A DNA stretch of 64,000 nt from CAZFLM01 sp964519955 (lineage in GTDB: Bacteria; Armatimonadota; Chthonomonadetes; Chthonomonadales; CAJBBX01), in assembly GCA_964519955.1 (NCBI GenBank), contig CAZFLM010000026.1, positions 1-64,000 of the forward strand, written 5' to 3'. This document shows positions 44,743-53,027 of this stretch, piece after piece; the first letter of the stretch is position 1; each line of letters opens with the position of its first letter. The translations under genes and the position numbers were made by a program. A model generated the notes under the pieces. The model did no database searches. It had not been told where the DNA came from and saw nothing but the letters and a program-made list of their open reading frames with translations.

Positions 44743-45537
44743 CTATAGCTTCTGCCCGAGCAGGCCCGATAGATACACGTACGCCTCGTGCGTGTAGCGC
44801 GGCAGGTTCTCGGGGTCCTCGACCTCCAGCTCCACCGTGATGCCCTCATCGTAGTCGGCGTCGTACAGGGCCTCGATCACCGAGGGGATGTCCGTCTTGC
44901 CGCGCCCGATGCCCATCGAAACCGTGCCCACGTGGTCCTTCAGATGCACGTTGACGAGGCGACCGGCGTGCTTCACGATGAAACCGGGCGTGTCCACCCC
45001 GGCGGAGTGGAAGTGGCCGGTGTCGACGCAGACGCCAAGCCGATCGTCTGGAACGGCGGTCAGCACGGTGTCGAGGTCGGCGGCGTTCTGGAGCACGTTC
45101 CCGTAGTGCGGCTCGAGGGCCAGCCTCACCGGCGTGTCCGGATCGATCTGCTCCAGCACCAGCCGCGCGCACTCGATGACGCGGCCTCGCGCCCCTCGCG
45201 CCCCTCGCGGCTCGACGCCGGTGGAGGTCACGTGGCGCGCGCCCAGCGCCTCGGCGTAGCGCACGCACGCCGCGATCGACCGAGCATGCTCGCTGACATC
45301 AGCCGCATCAGTCCCGCCCCAACCCGGCGAGTAGATGCCCGCGCAGCGCATGCCCGCCTTCTCGATCGCGGCCTTCATGCCGGGCAGATCGAACGCGTCC
45401 ACCGCGGCGACGGACCACGTGGCCGGCCCGTGGATCTCCATCGAGCGGTACCCGATGGCCGGCGCGTTGGCCAGCGTGCCCGCAATCTCGTCCTCGGCCC
45501 AGCCCCTGTAGCAGATCGACGCGCAGATGATATCCAA
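44743..45537 (-). CDS. Sugar phosphate isomerase/epimerase (AP2 TIM barrel), second
   Basis: A 264-residue TIM barrel of the same superfamily. Metal-site strands are ALEPHYGN, CVDTGHFH, VHLKDHVG and TVELEVE. It is clearly diverged from the gene at 43767, so the pair is not a recent duplication. The start is taken as TTG 45537 with GGGAGG 5 nt upstream, giving DIICASICYRGW; an ATG at 45588 would add an unlikely tail. It is the first gene of the minus-strand sugar run, 170 nt before the next gene. Confidence 0.85.
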   Translation of the reverse strand: MDIICASICYRGWAEDEIAGTLANAPAIGYRSMEIHGPATWSVAAVDAFDLPGMKAAIEKAGMRCAGIYSPGWGGTDAADVSEHARSIAACVRYAEALGARHVTSTGVEPRGARGARGRVIECARLVLEQIDPDTPVRLALEPHYGNVLQNAADLDTVLTAVPDDRLGVCVDTGHFHSAGVDTPGFIVKHAGRLVNVHLKDHVGTVSMGIGRGKTDIPSVIEALYDADYDEGITVELEVEDPENLPRYTHEAYVYLSGLLGQKL

Positions 45538-45668
45538 AGTCGCCTCCCGTTCAGCCCAGCTTGACGTGTGTGCGTAGGCATTCGCCATCGAGGGGGTCGG
45601 TTCCCTCCTGGTCTGGCGCGCTCCCTCGTGATCTGGGTACAATCTGCCATCACCGAGGGAGCGATGCG

Positions 45669-46013
45669 ATGGCGGATGTGCTCATCGTGCGGACGCGGCT
45701 CGACGCAGTGGAGGTACGCGAGTTGGCCGGCCTGTTGGGCACGTTCATCAAGCTCGCGGTCGACGTGCGGCGCGGCATCGTCGCAGCAGGCGGCGAGTAC
45801 CATGCCGATTGCGAGGAGGCGCTGCTGGGCGACGGTAGCCGCCAGGATGACATCTGGGGCGCGGACTGGCATCCCGAGAGCGGCGAGGTCACGTTCGGCG
45901 CCCTCATCAACATCCGGCCGTCGCAGGGCAACCGAGGACTGGAGATCGCCGATGCGACGATCAGACAGACCGCGGAGCGCATCGTGCGTGCCTTGATGGA
46001 GCCACTACCATGA
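45669..46013 (+). CDS. DUF5674-family protein
   Basis: A 114-residue protein with the family layout: LAGLLGTFIKLAVDVRRGIVAAGGEYHADCEE followed by GSRQDDIWGADW and LINIRPSQGNRGLEI. DUF5674 proteins are widespread and uncharacterised. ATG 45669 is in frame with GGGAG upstream. A near -10 element TACAAT is at 45638-45643, but no good -35 was seen. Its TGA overlaps the next start by 4 bp. Confidence 0.7.
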   Translation: MADVLIVRTRLDAVEVRELAGLLGTFIKLAVDVRRGIVAAGGEYHADCEEALLGDGSRQDDIWGADWHPESGEVTFGALINIRPSQGNRGLEIADATIRQTAERIVRALMEPLP

Positions 46014-46369
46014 ATGACCTGGCACCCATACGCGCCCGGTTCGAGCGCTTCGAGCCGAACGTGCGCCTCGGCCATATCGCATCCGACCTGCACCGTCTCG
46101 CGCGGTGGGTTGCCGCTGGACGCGATGCAGCAGACCTGCAGGCCCTGATGCGGGAGACCGCGTGGAAGATGGAGTGGGTCGGCGAAGCGGCCACCGCGGA
46201 GTTGGCGGACATGCAGCGCGAGCTGTGCCGCTGGATGCGCGTTCGCCCGACCGCAGACGTGCGCCCCGTCCTCCAACTGCGTGCGGAACGGATGTCCGCC
46301 CGGCTGCTGGAGCAGTCCGGACTTGCAGGCCCGGGCGAACCCGGCACATTGCCGGCGGCCGGTACGTAG
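46010..46369 (+). CDS. Small helical protein of unknown function
   Basis: A 119-residue helical protein with repeated Arg/Ala/Leu, for example LARWVAAGRDAADLQALMRE. No membrane segment or signal is visible. ATG 46010 overlaps the DUF5674 stop (ATGA), so the two are translationally coupled and may act as a pair. I do not recognise the family. Confidence 0.6.
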   Translation: MNDLAPIRARFERFEPNVRLGHIASDLHRLARWVAAGRDAADLQALMRETAWKMEWVGEAATAELADMQRELCRWMRVRPTADVRPVLQLRAERMSARLLEQSGLAGPGEPGTLPAAGT

Positions 46370-46387
46370 CCTCGCGGTCGGCGCCCG

Positions 46388-47842
46388 CTACCCCAGATCG
46401 AACGAGTAGAGCCGTGCGCGGCGCAGGCGGAACTCCAGGCTAAGCGCGCGCCCGGCGAGTGAGGCGAGGCGGCCGCGGAACGCCACCGGCAGCGCCACCC
46501 CATCGCCGGAGATCGCGCGGGCGTCCTGCCAGTCGAAGCCCTTCGGCGCGCGCCCGTCGGTGCCAACCAGCCGCACGCGCAGCTCGCCCCCGCGCTCCAC
46601 CGTCGCGTTCACCGTGAGGCGGCTGACGCCCCCCAGCGCGCGGGCCGGCGTGTGGAGCGTGCCCTCCGCAACGCCCGCCGCATAGGCCGCGTACCGGTCG
46701 CGCGGGAGGTGCGCCGCGCCGATCTGCCGCCCCGTGAAGCGCTCCGCCTTGTGGCCCCAGCGGTAGCCCCCGTAGTAGAGCCGCACCTCGTCGCCGAGCA
46801 GTAGGTGGTCGTCCACCCAGGACATCGCGCGGTCCCACGTGCCGGGGGTAGAGTTGCGGTCGAGCGACGGTTGAGTCTCGCGCCTCCAGGTCTCGCCGTC
46901 CGCGCTCCACGCGACCACCGAGTAGCCGATGCCCGCGAACGGGCGGTCGGGGTCGTGCATCTCCTTCGCGCTCCTGCCCGGCTCGCAGTTCAGATCGTCG
47001 CGAAGCACCTTGACGAAGCTCACCAGCAATGGCCCGCGCCGCAGCATCGCGCTCATGCCGTAGAACTGCGTCTCGCCGCGCTCGATGGCCGCGTCCGGGT
47101 CTGGCGTCACGATCGGCCAGGGCTCCTTCCAGTGCACCAGGTCGTCGCTGACGCTCTGGTGCGGGATGCGCAGCCCCTTCCACCTGCCGGACGACGGCAC
47201 CTGCGACAGGAACGCGATGTACCGCTCGCGGATGGGGTCCCAGTCTATGCCGGTGATGTCATGGTTCGTGCGGACCACCACGCCCTTCGCGAGCGGCATC
47301 CAGTCCAGGCCGTCGCCGGAACAGGCCACTTGCATTCCACCGTCCTTCCACCACGCGTACTTGTAGCGCTTCGATGTGTCGGCACACCGCGGGCCCTCGT
47401 CCAGCACGCTCGCGCCGAACTGGATGGGCGCCGGGTCGCGCAGCACGCGGTGGGGGCGCCGCCAGTGTAGGCCGTCATCGCTCTCCATGGTGGCCAGGCT
47501 GGACTCGCCGGCGTTGTTCGGGGTGCGCGGCGTGCCGTACCAGACGCGGAAACGGCGCGTGTCCGGGTCGCGGATGACGGTGACGTAGGGCTGGAAGCAC
47601 CCGTCCTCGCGCCCGGTGATGACCGGCTCAGGCTCGCGGCGGAAGGCGCAGACCTCGCGCGTGAGGCGCGCGGTGTCGGCGGCCAGCGCTGGATCGAGCA
47701 GCAGGTAGGGGCCGGGCTCCCATGCGGCGCCGGGAGGGGCGGGAGCGGCGTCACCCAGCGAGCCGGACGAGAGGGCGAGCGCGGCAGCCGAAGCCTGCGC
47801 CAGGAACGCGCGGCGCGTCGGCCCATCGGATCGGTCGTTCAT
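46388..47842 (-). CDS. Tat-exported five-bladed-propeller glycosidase-like protein
   Basis: The N-terminus has a Tat-like signal (TRRAFLAQASAAALALSSG). The rest is a beta-propeller with phrases FRVWYGTPRT, SDDGLHWRRPHRVL, WSADGETWRRE and VRLYYGGYRWG, as in GH43/GH32/GH117-like five-bladed propellers and exported BNR-type proteins. No clear catalytic triad was assigned. GGAGG lies before ATG 47842, and the gene starts 18 nt after the hydrolase stop at 47861. Likely periplasmic or cell-surface. Confidence 0.7.
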   Translation of the reverse strand: MNDRSDGPTRRAFLAQASAAALALSSGSLGDAAPAPPGAAWEPGPYLLLDPALAADTARLTREVCAFRREPEPVITGREDGCFQPYVTVIRDPDTRRFRVWYGTPRTPNNAGESSLATMESDDGLHWRRPHRVLRDPAPIQFGASVLDEGPRCADTSKRYKYAWWKDGGMQVACSGDGLDWMPLAKGVVVRTNHDITGIDWDPIRERYIAFLSQVPSSGRWKGLRIPHQSVSDDLVHWKEPWPIVTPDPDAAIERGETQFYGMSAMLRRGPLLVSFVKVLRDDLNCEPGRSAKEMHDPDRPFAGIGYSVVAWSADGETWRRETQPSLDRNSTPGTWDRAMSWVDDHLLLGDEVRLYYGGYRWGHKAERFTGRQIGAAHLPRDRYAAYAAGVAEGTLHTPARALGGVSRLTVNATVERGGELRVRLVGTDGRAPKGFDWQDARAISGDGVALPVAFRGRLASLAGRALSLEFRLRRARLYSFDLG

Positions 47843-47860
47843 GTCTCCACCTCCCGGCGG

Positions 47861-50170
47861 CTACTCGAACACGACCATGCTGTGCATCTCCACGCGCGGC
47901 ACCGTGACCACGACGCCACCCCGCACGGCGCGCAGGGGCAGGTCGATGCCCTCCGGCTGCTGCGTGGCGCGCTTGACGCCGGGAACGCGGCACGTGACGC
48001 GGATGTCGTGCAGCGGGATCACTTCCTCGCGCACGGGCCAGGTGCCCCGCAGCTCCGACTGGTTCGGGAAGCCCCACGCCTTGCTCAGCTCCTCGGGCAG
48101 GGGCGCGAGCTTCTGATAGATCGAGTGCTGCCCCCACGAGCTGGCATTGTTCAGCAGGTGAACGACGATCCGCTTCTCCGCGGGTTGGCGGCGCACGGTT
48201 ACACCGAGGATCAACGGACCATCTACCGACACGAGAGGCTGATCGCCGTTCGCGGCCCATGCCACGGCGTTGCCCAGCATCTGGCGCATGTAGCCGTCCG
48301 GGTAGAAGAACATGCCTTTGTCGACCGACGCCGCGAGGTAGACGACGCGCCCCTTGCCGTACGTGGACGCGACGATGGCGGGGAAGGGGCCTGTGCCGCT
48401 GCCGCCGCCCGCGCAGGTGAACGTGGCCGCCACCTCGCCGCCCTCCGCTGCGGTCACCTCCGCGCCGCTTGCCACCAGGTACAGCGGGCCGCTCGCGGGC
48501 GGGGCGCCGTTCGGGTTCGCCCAGGCGGTGGACTGCTCGGCCAGGATGTGCGGGTCGTTCACGACCGGGTGGGTGCCCGCCACGCGCAGGGCGAGGGCCT
48601 CCTCGCGGAGCTGCACTGGGCGCGCCTTGACGTAGTGGGCGTGGAACAGGTCCGCCAACGCGAAGTCGGCGCGGCGCTGGAACGCGGCGTCGTAGAGCGA
48701 GGTCTCGTACGACGCCACGAGCCCTCCGCCCGCCTTCACGAAGCGCCGGATGACCTCGGCGGAGCGGTCGGAGAGGCACGCCACGTTCGGCAGGACGATC
48801 ACGCGCACGCCCTTCAGGTCGGCGTCCTCGAGGTCGTTCTCGTCCAGCACCCGGATGGGCAGGTGCTTCTCGTAGAGTGCCCGGAACGCGCCGAGCGTGT
48901 GCGAGAAGTAGACCGGCAGCGCTCCCTGGGCATAGAGGGCGCGCGTCTGCTCGGAGGCGACGACGCCTATGTACGGCACCGGCTCCGAGCGCGCCAGCCA
49001 CGTGTCGCGCGCCTTCAGGTTGGCGGCGTGCAGGGCCATGTACTCCTCGCGGTGCGCGGACTCGACGAACTCCGGCCGCACGCCCCACGGCAGGCACTCC
49101 AGGCCCCTCAACTGAATCTCCACCGGAGATGGAACGCCGACGATGCCGTGCGACTGCGGCTGGATCCACACGGAAGCCCCGCGGTCCTGGGTGGTGCCCT
49201 GCATGAACGCAAAGACGAACTGCTGGTAGAGCGGATCGCCCGGCACGTCCCAGTACTGCTCGACGGAGGGGATGTCGATGGCGCTCGCGAAGGCGGCGGG
49301 GTACTCGCCCATGTACATGCTGGGGTAGTACCACGTGCGGTTCGCGGAGTGGTTGGCGAAGAGCACCGCGTTCGGGTTGGCGTTGCGGATGGTCGCGCGC
49401 ATGCGGTCCGCGAAGTCGACGAAGTGGCGCAGATGCCAGTCCAGGTAGGCGCGGTGCTCCGGGCTGTGGGCCGGGTCGTACGCGCCGATGTTGTTCCCGG
49501 GCGGCATCGGCAGGTCCTTGCCGGTCTCCTTGCGGTAGAGGTCGCGCGTGGCCTGATCGAAGGTGTGCAGGTGCACCGGCGCGTAGCCGTCGAGCCAGTA
49601 CCCGTCCACCTTGTACTCGCGCACGACGTACTCGAGCTGCTTCAGCAGCCAGTCCGCGTAGCCGCTGCGCAGATTGCCGAAGTTGGGCTCCTTGTCTGGC
49701 TTCCCGTCCGGCGCGACGCGGACCCAGTCGGGGTGCGCCTTCACCATCTCGGGGCAGATGCGCGGCGTCTGCACGGGGCCGATGTACAGCACCAGCTTGG
49801 CCCCCGCGCCGTGCACGATGCGCTCCAGCCGCCGGATGTACTCGTCGGCCTGCTTCACCTCGTCAGGCGGGTACCACGAGGCGGTCGGGCCGGCGATGTC
49901 CCACTTGCGCAGCGCGTTGACGGTGATAACGTTGTAGGCGCTGTTCGCGAACGCCTCCACCATGTTCCACCCGGCGGGCGGCAGGTGCCCGATGCGCCAG
50001 TTGTCGCGCACCCAGTCCGGGATGGGCCGTGGCGGCACGCGCTGCAGCACGGTGCGCGGCGGCAGCCCGGCGGTGTCGATGGCGATGGGCGCGGGCTGGG
50101 CCTTGGCGGCCGCGATGGAGAGCAGCGGCAGGGCGGCGAAGAGGGCGAGTGCGGCAGGGCACGTGGGCAT
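47861..50170 (-). CDS. Exported glycoside hydrolase-like protein with beta-galactosidase trimerisation-type domain
   Basis: A 769-residue protein with a signal peptide (ALALFAALPLLSIAAAKAQ). The first half is a TIM barrel with VDGYWLDGYAPVHLHTFD, resembling GH29/GH42-type barrels. The second half has a class-I glutamine-amidotransferase-like fold, VRVIVLPNVACLSDRSAEVI and VKAGGGLVASYETS, as in the trimerisation domain of GH42 beta-galactosidases. The C-terminus is beta-rich. Fucosidase or galactosidase activity is possible, but no catalytic pair is assigned with confidence. A GGAG lies before ATG 50170. Confidence 0.7.
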   Translation of the reverse strand: MPTCPAALALFAALPLLSIAAAKAQPAPIAIDTAGLPPRTVLQRVPPRPIPDWVRDNWRIGHLPPAGWNMVEAFANSAYNVITVNALRKWDIAGPTASWYPPDEVKQADEYIRRLERIVHGAGAKLVLYIGPVQTPRICPEMVKAHPDWVRVAPDGKPDKEPNFGNLRSGYADWLLKQLEYVVREYKVDGYWLDGYAPVHLHTFDQATRDLYRKETGKDLPMPPGNNIGAYDPAHSPEHRAYLDWHLRHFVDFADRMRATIRNANPNAVLFANHSANRTWYYPSMYMGEYPAAFASAIDIPSVEQYWDVPGDPLYQQFVFAFMQGTTQDRGASVWIQPQSHGIVGVPSPVEIQLRGLECLPWGVRPEFVESAHREEYMALHAANLKARDTWLARSEPVPYIGVVASEQTRALYAQGALPVYFSHTLGAFRALYEKHLPIRVLDENDLEDADLKGVRVIVLPNVACLSDRSAEVIRRFVKAGGGLVASYETSLYDAAFQRRADFALADLFHAHYVKARPVQLREEALALRVAGTHPVVNDPHILAEQSTAWANPNGAPPASGPLYLVASGAEVTAAEGGEVAATFTCAGGGSGTGPFPAIVASTYGKGRVVYLAASVDKGMFFYPDGYMRQMLGNAVAWAANGDQPLVSVDGPLILGVTVRRQPAEKRIVVHLLNNASSWGQHSIYQKLAPLPEELSKAWGFPNQSELRGTWPVREEVIPLHDIRVTCRVPGVKRATQQPEGIDLPLRAVRGGVVVTVPRVEMHSMVVFE

Positions 50171-50273
50171 CGGCGAGTGCTCCGTGTGGGTGGAGTGACA
50201 GGATATGGGACGCGCGGGGGGCTTGTGGGTTCGCGGCGGCAGACCGGCGAGGCCCGCCGCCGCATGGCCCGGC

Positions 50274-52139
50274 TCACATCGATCTGGCAGGCACGATCTG
50301 GACGATGTCCCCGTTGTCGAACGCCGTGCTGATGGTGACGCTCACGCCCAGGTCGGCGAACTGATACGACACCTTGCTGCCGAACGGGCGGCCGTCCTCC
50401 TCCGGGATCTTGAAGTCGGCCGGCAGCCTGAGACCGAGCGACGCGAGTACCTCACGGGTCCACTTGGTGACCGTGCCGCGCGTCTGCTTCTGGCAGAAGA
50501 CCACAAACGCCGCGCGCCCGTTCGGGTATCCGACAGCCAGGTCCTGGATGTGCTCGGGCTTGTCGGCGTACCGAGCGATGCGATCACCGAGGATCTCCTG
50601 GCCGATCATGCCACCGTTGGGCGTCTCGCGCCCCGGCTTGCCGAGCGCTCCCTCGACCACCTCGCGGCTCTGGCCGACCAGCTGGCCGAGGCTGCTCCAA
50701 CCCTTCAGCGGGCCGCCATAGCGTCCTCCCACGACCGGGCCGCCCAGCTTGCGGTACTGCGTGTAGTCCCAACTCACGCCGAAGTAGTCGCCCTTGGCCT
50801 CAGGCGTTTCGGAAGCCAGCATCCAGGCGCCTTGCGGGCCGGACTTCGTCCAGACGTGGCGGCGCTTCACCACATCGCAGCTACCCGGGTCGTACTTGAT
50901 CGACACGAGGGCCAGGACCTCGGCGCGCGTTCCATCGGCGGAGGGAGTCACGCTGAGGATGGCCCAATCCTCGTAGAGGTCGCGCTCGGGGGTGCCGGCC
51001 AGCGCCTTGCCGTAGCGCGCCAGCAGCGCCTCGCGGTTGGACGCCGTCGGGGAGATGAGCGCCGCGATCGCGGCCGAGTTGCCGGACTGGAAGGCCTGAG
51101 CCCACTGCTGGTAGCGCGCCCTGATCTGCTGCGCGACGGCCCCATCGAACACGTGGCCCACTGCCTGGCGGGTGGGCGTCTGCCCCGCGATCTCGGGGCG
51201 TATCCAGTCGCGGCCGGCGCTCTCAGCCGCTTCGGCCTCCTTGCCCATCTCCGGGAAGCCCTGCCGCTGAGATGCCATCACCAGGCGCCATTGCCCTCCG
51301 CGCTTGGCCCAGGTGTCGGTGCGCATGCCGAACGTCTGGCTGTTGCCGCGTCCGCCGCCGATCTGAAGGGCCACCTCGGCGCGCGCGCCGTCCGCGCTCA
51401 GTTGCCCAGCGAGCACCAGGTAGTACTCGTGCGGCGGGAACTGGTGCTTGAGGGCAGCGCGAACCGCCGCAGCCTCTTGCTCGCGGGTGTCGACGGCCGG
51501 CGCGCCGGAGTAGTCGTGGGCGCGCTGATCGTAGGCGCGGCGCTCGTTGCGGTACTCGGGCGCCAGGTACGCCAGGTACCCGTCGGCATCGCGCTTCTCG
51601 AACGCCTCGCTCATCGCGCGGTAGCACTTCAGGATCGGATCGAGCGCCGTGAGTGGCTGGCACGCCACGATACCGCTCGCGCCCGCGGCGGGCGACGCCT
51701 GGCCGGCGGGAGGCTGGTCGCCACCGGCGCCATCGGCCTTGCGCATGTCGAGCATGCCGCGCCCGCCCGGCGCCAGCGTGTCGTTCCACGAGAGCCGCAG
51801 GATCGCGCCGTCCTCGACCATCTCGGCCGCGAGCGAGCCCGGCAGGTCCGATGGGGCCGCCGTGAACGTCAGCGCAATGCCGGCGGCGCTCTTGGCCCAT
51901 TTGCCTGCCACCGGCTGACCCCAGTCCAGCGTGGCCGCACCGTTGGCGGCCAGCGTGAGGGTGAGCTGCTTCAGCTTGGCCTTCAGGCCCTCGTCGCTCT
52001 TGCCCATCGTCAGCGTGGCGCGATCAGCAGCCCATTGCCCGACGCAGCCGTCCACCGCCAACGCGCGCACGCTCGCGCCGGCCAGAAGCAGCACCACCAG
52101 CCACACGTTCGCGAGCCACCGGCGCCTGCCAGGTCCCAT
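50274..52139 (-). CDS. Exported protein with an NTF2-like repeat, function unknown
   Basis: The signal peptide is hydrophobic with VWLVVLLLAGASVRALA. A beta-rich domain (about residues 35-140) is followed by NTF2/SnoaL-like segments: CYRAMSEAFEKRDADGYLAY (about 180) and ARYQQWAQAFQSGNSAAIAA (about 340), a fold used for binding small ligands. ATG 52139 has GGGAGG 5 nt upstream; the GTG at 52145 is less likely. I do not recognise the overall family. It lies between a glycosidase-like gene and the TPR genes on the same strand. Confidence 0.65.
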   Translation of the reverse strand: MGPGRRRWLANVWLVVLLLAGASVRALAVDGCVGQWAADRATLTMGKSDEGLKAKLKQLTLTLAANGAATLDWGQPVAGKWAKSAAGIALTFTAAPSDLPGSLAAEMVEDGAILRLSWNDTLAPGGRGMLDMRKADGAGGDQPPAGQASPAAGASGIVACQPLTALDPILKCYRAMSEAFEKRDADGYLAYLAPEYRNERRAYDQRAHDYSGAPAVDTREQEAAAVRAALKHQFPPHEYYLVLAGQLSADGARAEVALQIGGGRGNSQTFGMRTDTWAKRGGQWRLVMASQRQGFPEMGKEAEAAESAGRDWIRPEIAGQTPTRQAVGHVFDGAVAQQIRARYQQWAQAFQSGNSAAIAALISPTASNREALLARYGKALAGTPERDLYEDWAILSVTPSADGTRAEVLALVSIKYDPGSCDVVKRRHVWTKSGPQGAWMLASETPEAKGDYFGVSWDYTQYRKLGGPVVGGRYGGPLKGWSSLGQLVGQSREVVEGALGKPGRETPNGGMIGQEILGDRIARYADKPEHIQDLAVGYPNGRAAFVVFCQKQTRGTVTKWTREVLASLGLRLPADFKIPEEDGRPFGSKVSYQFADLGVSVTISTAFDNGDIVQIVPARSM

Positions 52140-52268
52140 CCGCACCTCCCGTTCCCGCCCGCGCGGGGAGTGAATGTACTCCGATGCTACCAGTCCAGCG
52201 CCGATCAGGCAGTTCCGCGAGCGCCCGGCAGCAGAACCCGTACTCCCACGCGCGCAATCGTGCAGGCC

Positions 52269-53027
52269 TCAGCCCGCTGCGGCGTCGTCCTGGTGCATCC
52301 GGCTGGCCTGCGCGAACTGCTGCTCGGCGATCTGCAGGAGCGCGGCGCGTGCACCCGCGTCGAGCCGGTGCGCCAGGTCCGTGAGCGCCTGTCCGTAGAA
52401 CTCGTAGTCCCACGCGCACGCGTCGCTTGCCTCCACGCAGCGCGCGTACCGGAGGCAGGACTCGCGCAGGCAGGCGAGGCCCTCCTCCCCGTCGATCAAG
52501 CCGCCGAGTCTGTGCAGCACACCGGCGCTGCAGGTCAGAGCACCGTCGCTGCCCGGCGCCACCGCCTGGGCCAGCTCGTACTTCGCCAGCGCATCGCGCA
52601 GCAGGGGCACGGCCGCCGCCGGATCGGTGCGCGCCGCCAACTCCGCGAGCCCGCACCGCGCGTGCGCCCAGCCGCAGAGCATCTCGGGATCGGTGGGATT
52701 GGTGCACGCCGCACGCTCGTACCGGTTGCACGCTTCGCGGTAGAGGGCGGCCTCCTCCTCCCCATCGTGGAAGCCCGCGAGCAGCATCAGCGCCGTGCCC
52801 CACTCGCACAGCGCCTCGTGATCCTCCCCAAGCCCGCGCACCGCCTGCTCCAGCCTGATGCACGCCTGCTGCAGGAACTCCACGTCACGCCCGTCCCCGC
52901 GCATGAGGGAGAGGTGCAGCAGCGCGCGCCCCCACCTCGCCAGCGCCCGCCCATCGCCCGGGTCGCGCGCCACCGCTTGCTCGCACTCGGCGCAGACGCC
53001 CTCCAGGTCCTCGGGCATGTCACTCAT
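52269..53027 (-). CDS. TPR-type repeat protein
   Basis: A 252-residue protein of TPR-like helical repeats, each about 40 residues with the pattern A-x-x-x-W-G-x-A-L-x-x-L-x-x-x and Y-E-x-A. ATG 53027 has GGAGG 6 nt upstream and overlaps the stop of the next gene upstream by 8 bp, so the two are co-translated. No signal peptide. Probably a protein-interaction scaffold; function unknown. Confidence 0.75.
   Translation of the reverse strand: MSDMPEDLEGVCAECEQAVARDPGDGRALARWGRALLHLSLMRGDGRDVEFLQQACIRLEQAVRGLGEDHEALCEWGTALMLLAGFHDGEEEAALYREACNRYERAACTNPTDPEMLCGWAHARCGLAELAARTDPAAAVPLLRDALAKYELAQAVAPGSDGALTCSAGVLHRLGGLIDGEEGLACLRESCLRYARCVEASDACAWDYEFYGQALTDLAHRLDAGARAALLQIAEQQFAQASRMHQDDAAAG

Noticed and set aside
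45615..45643. Promoter for the DUF5674 gene
   Set aside because: TACAAT is present, but no -35 hexamer lies at 16-18 nt.
47882..50332. Plus-strand open frame of over 800 codons
   Set aside because: Shadow of the glycoside hydrolase at 47861-50170; composition is typical of antisense GC-rich frames.
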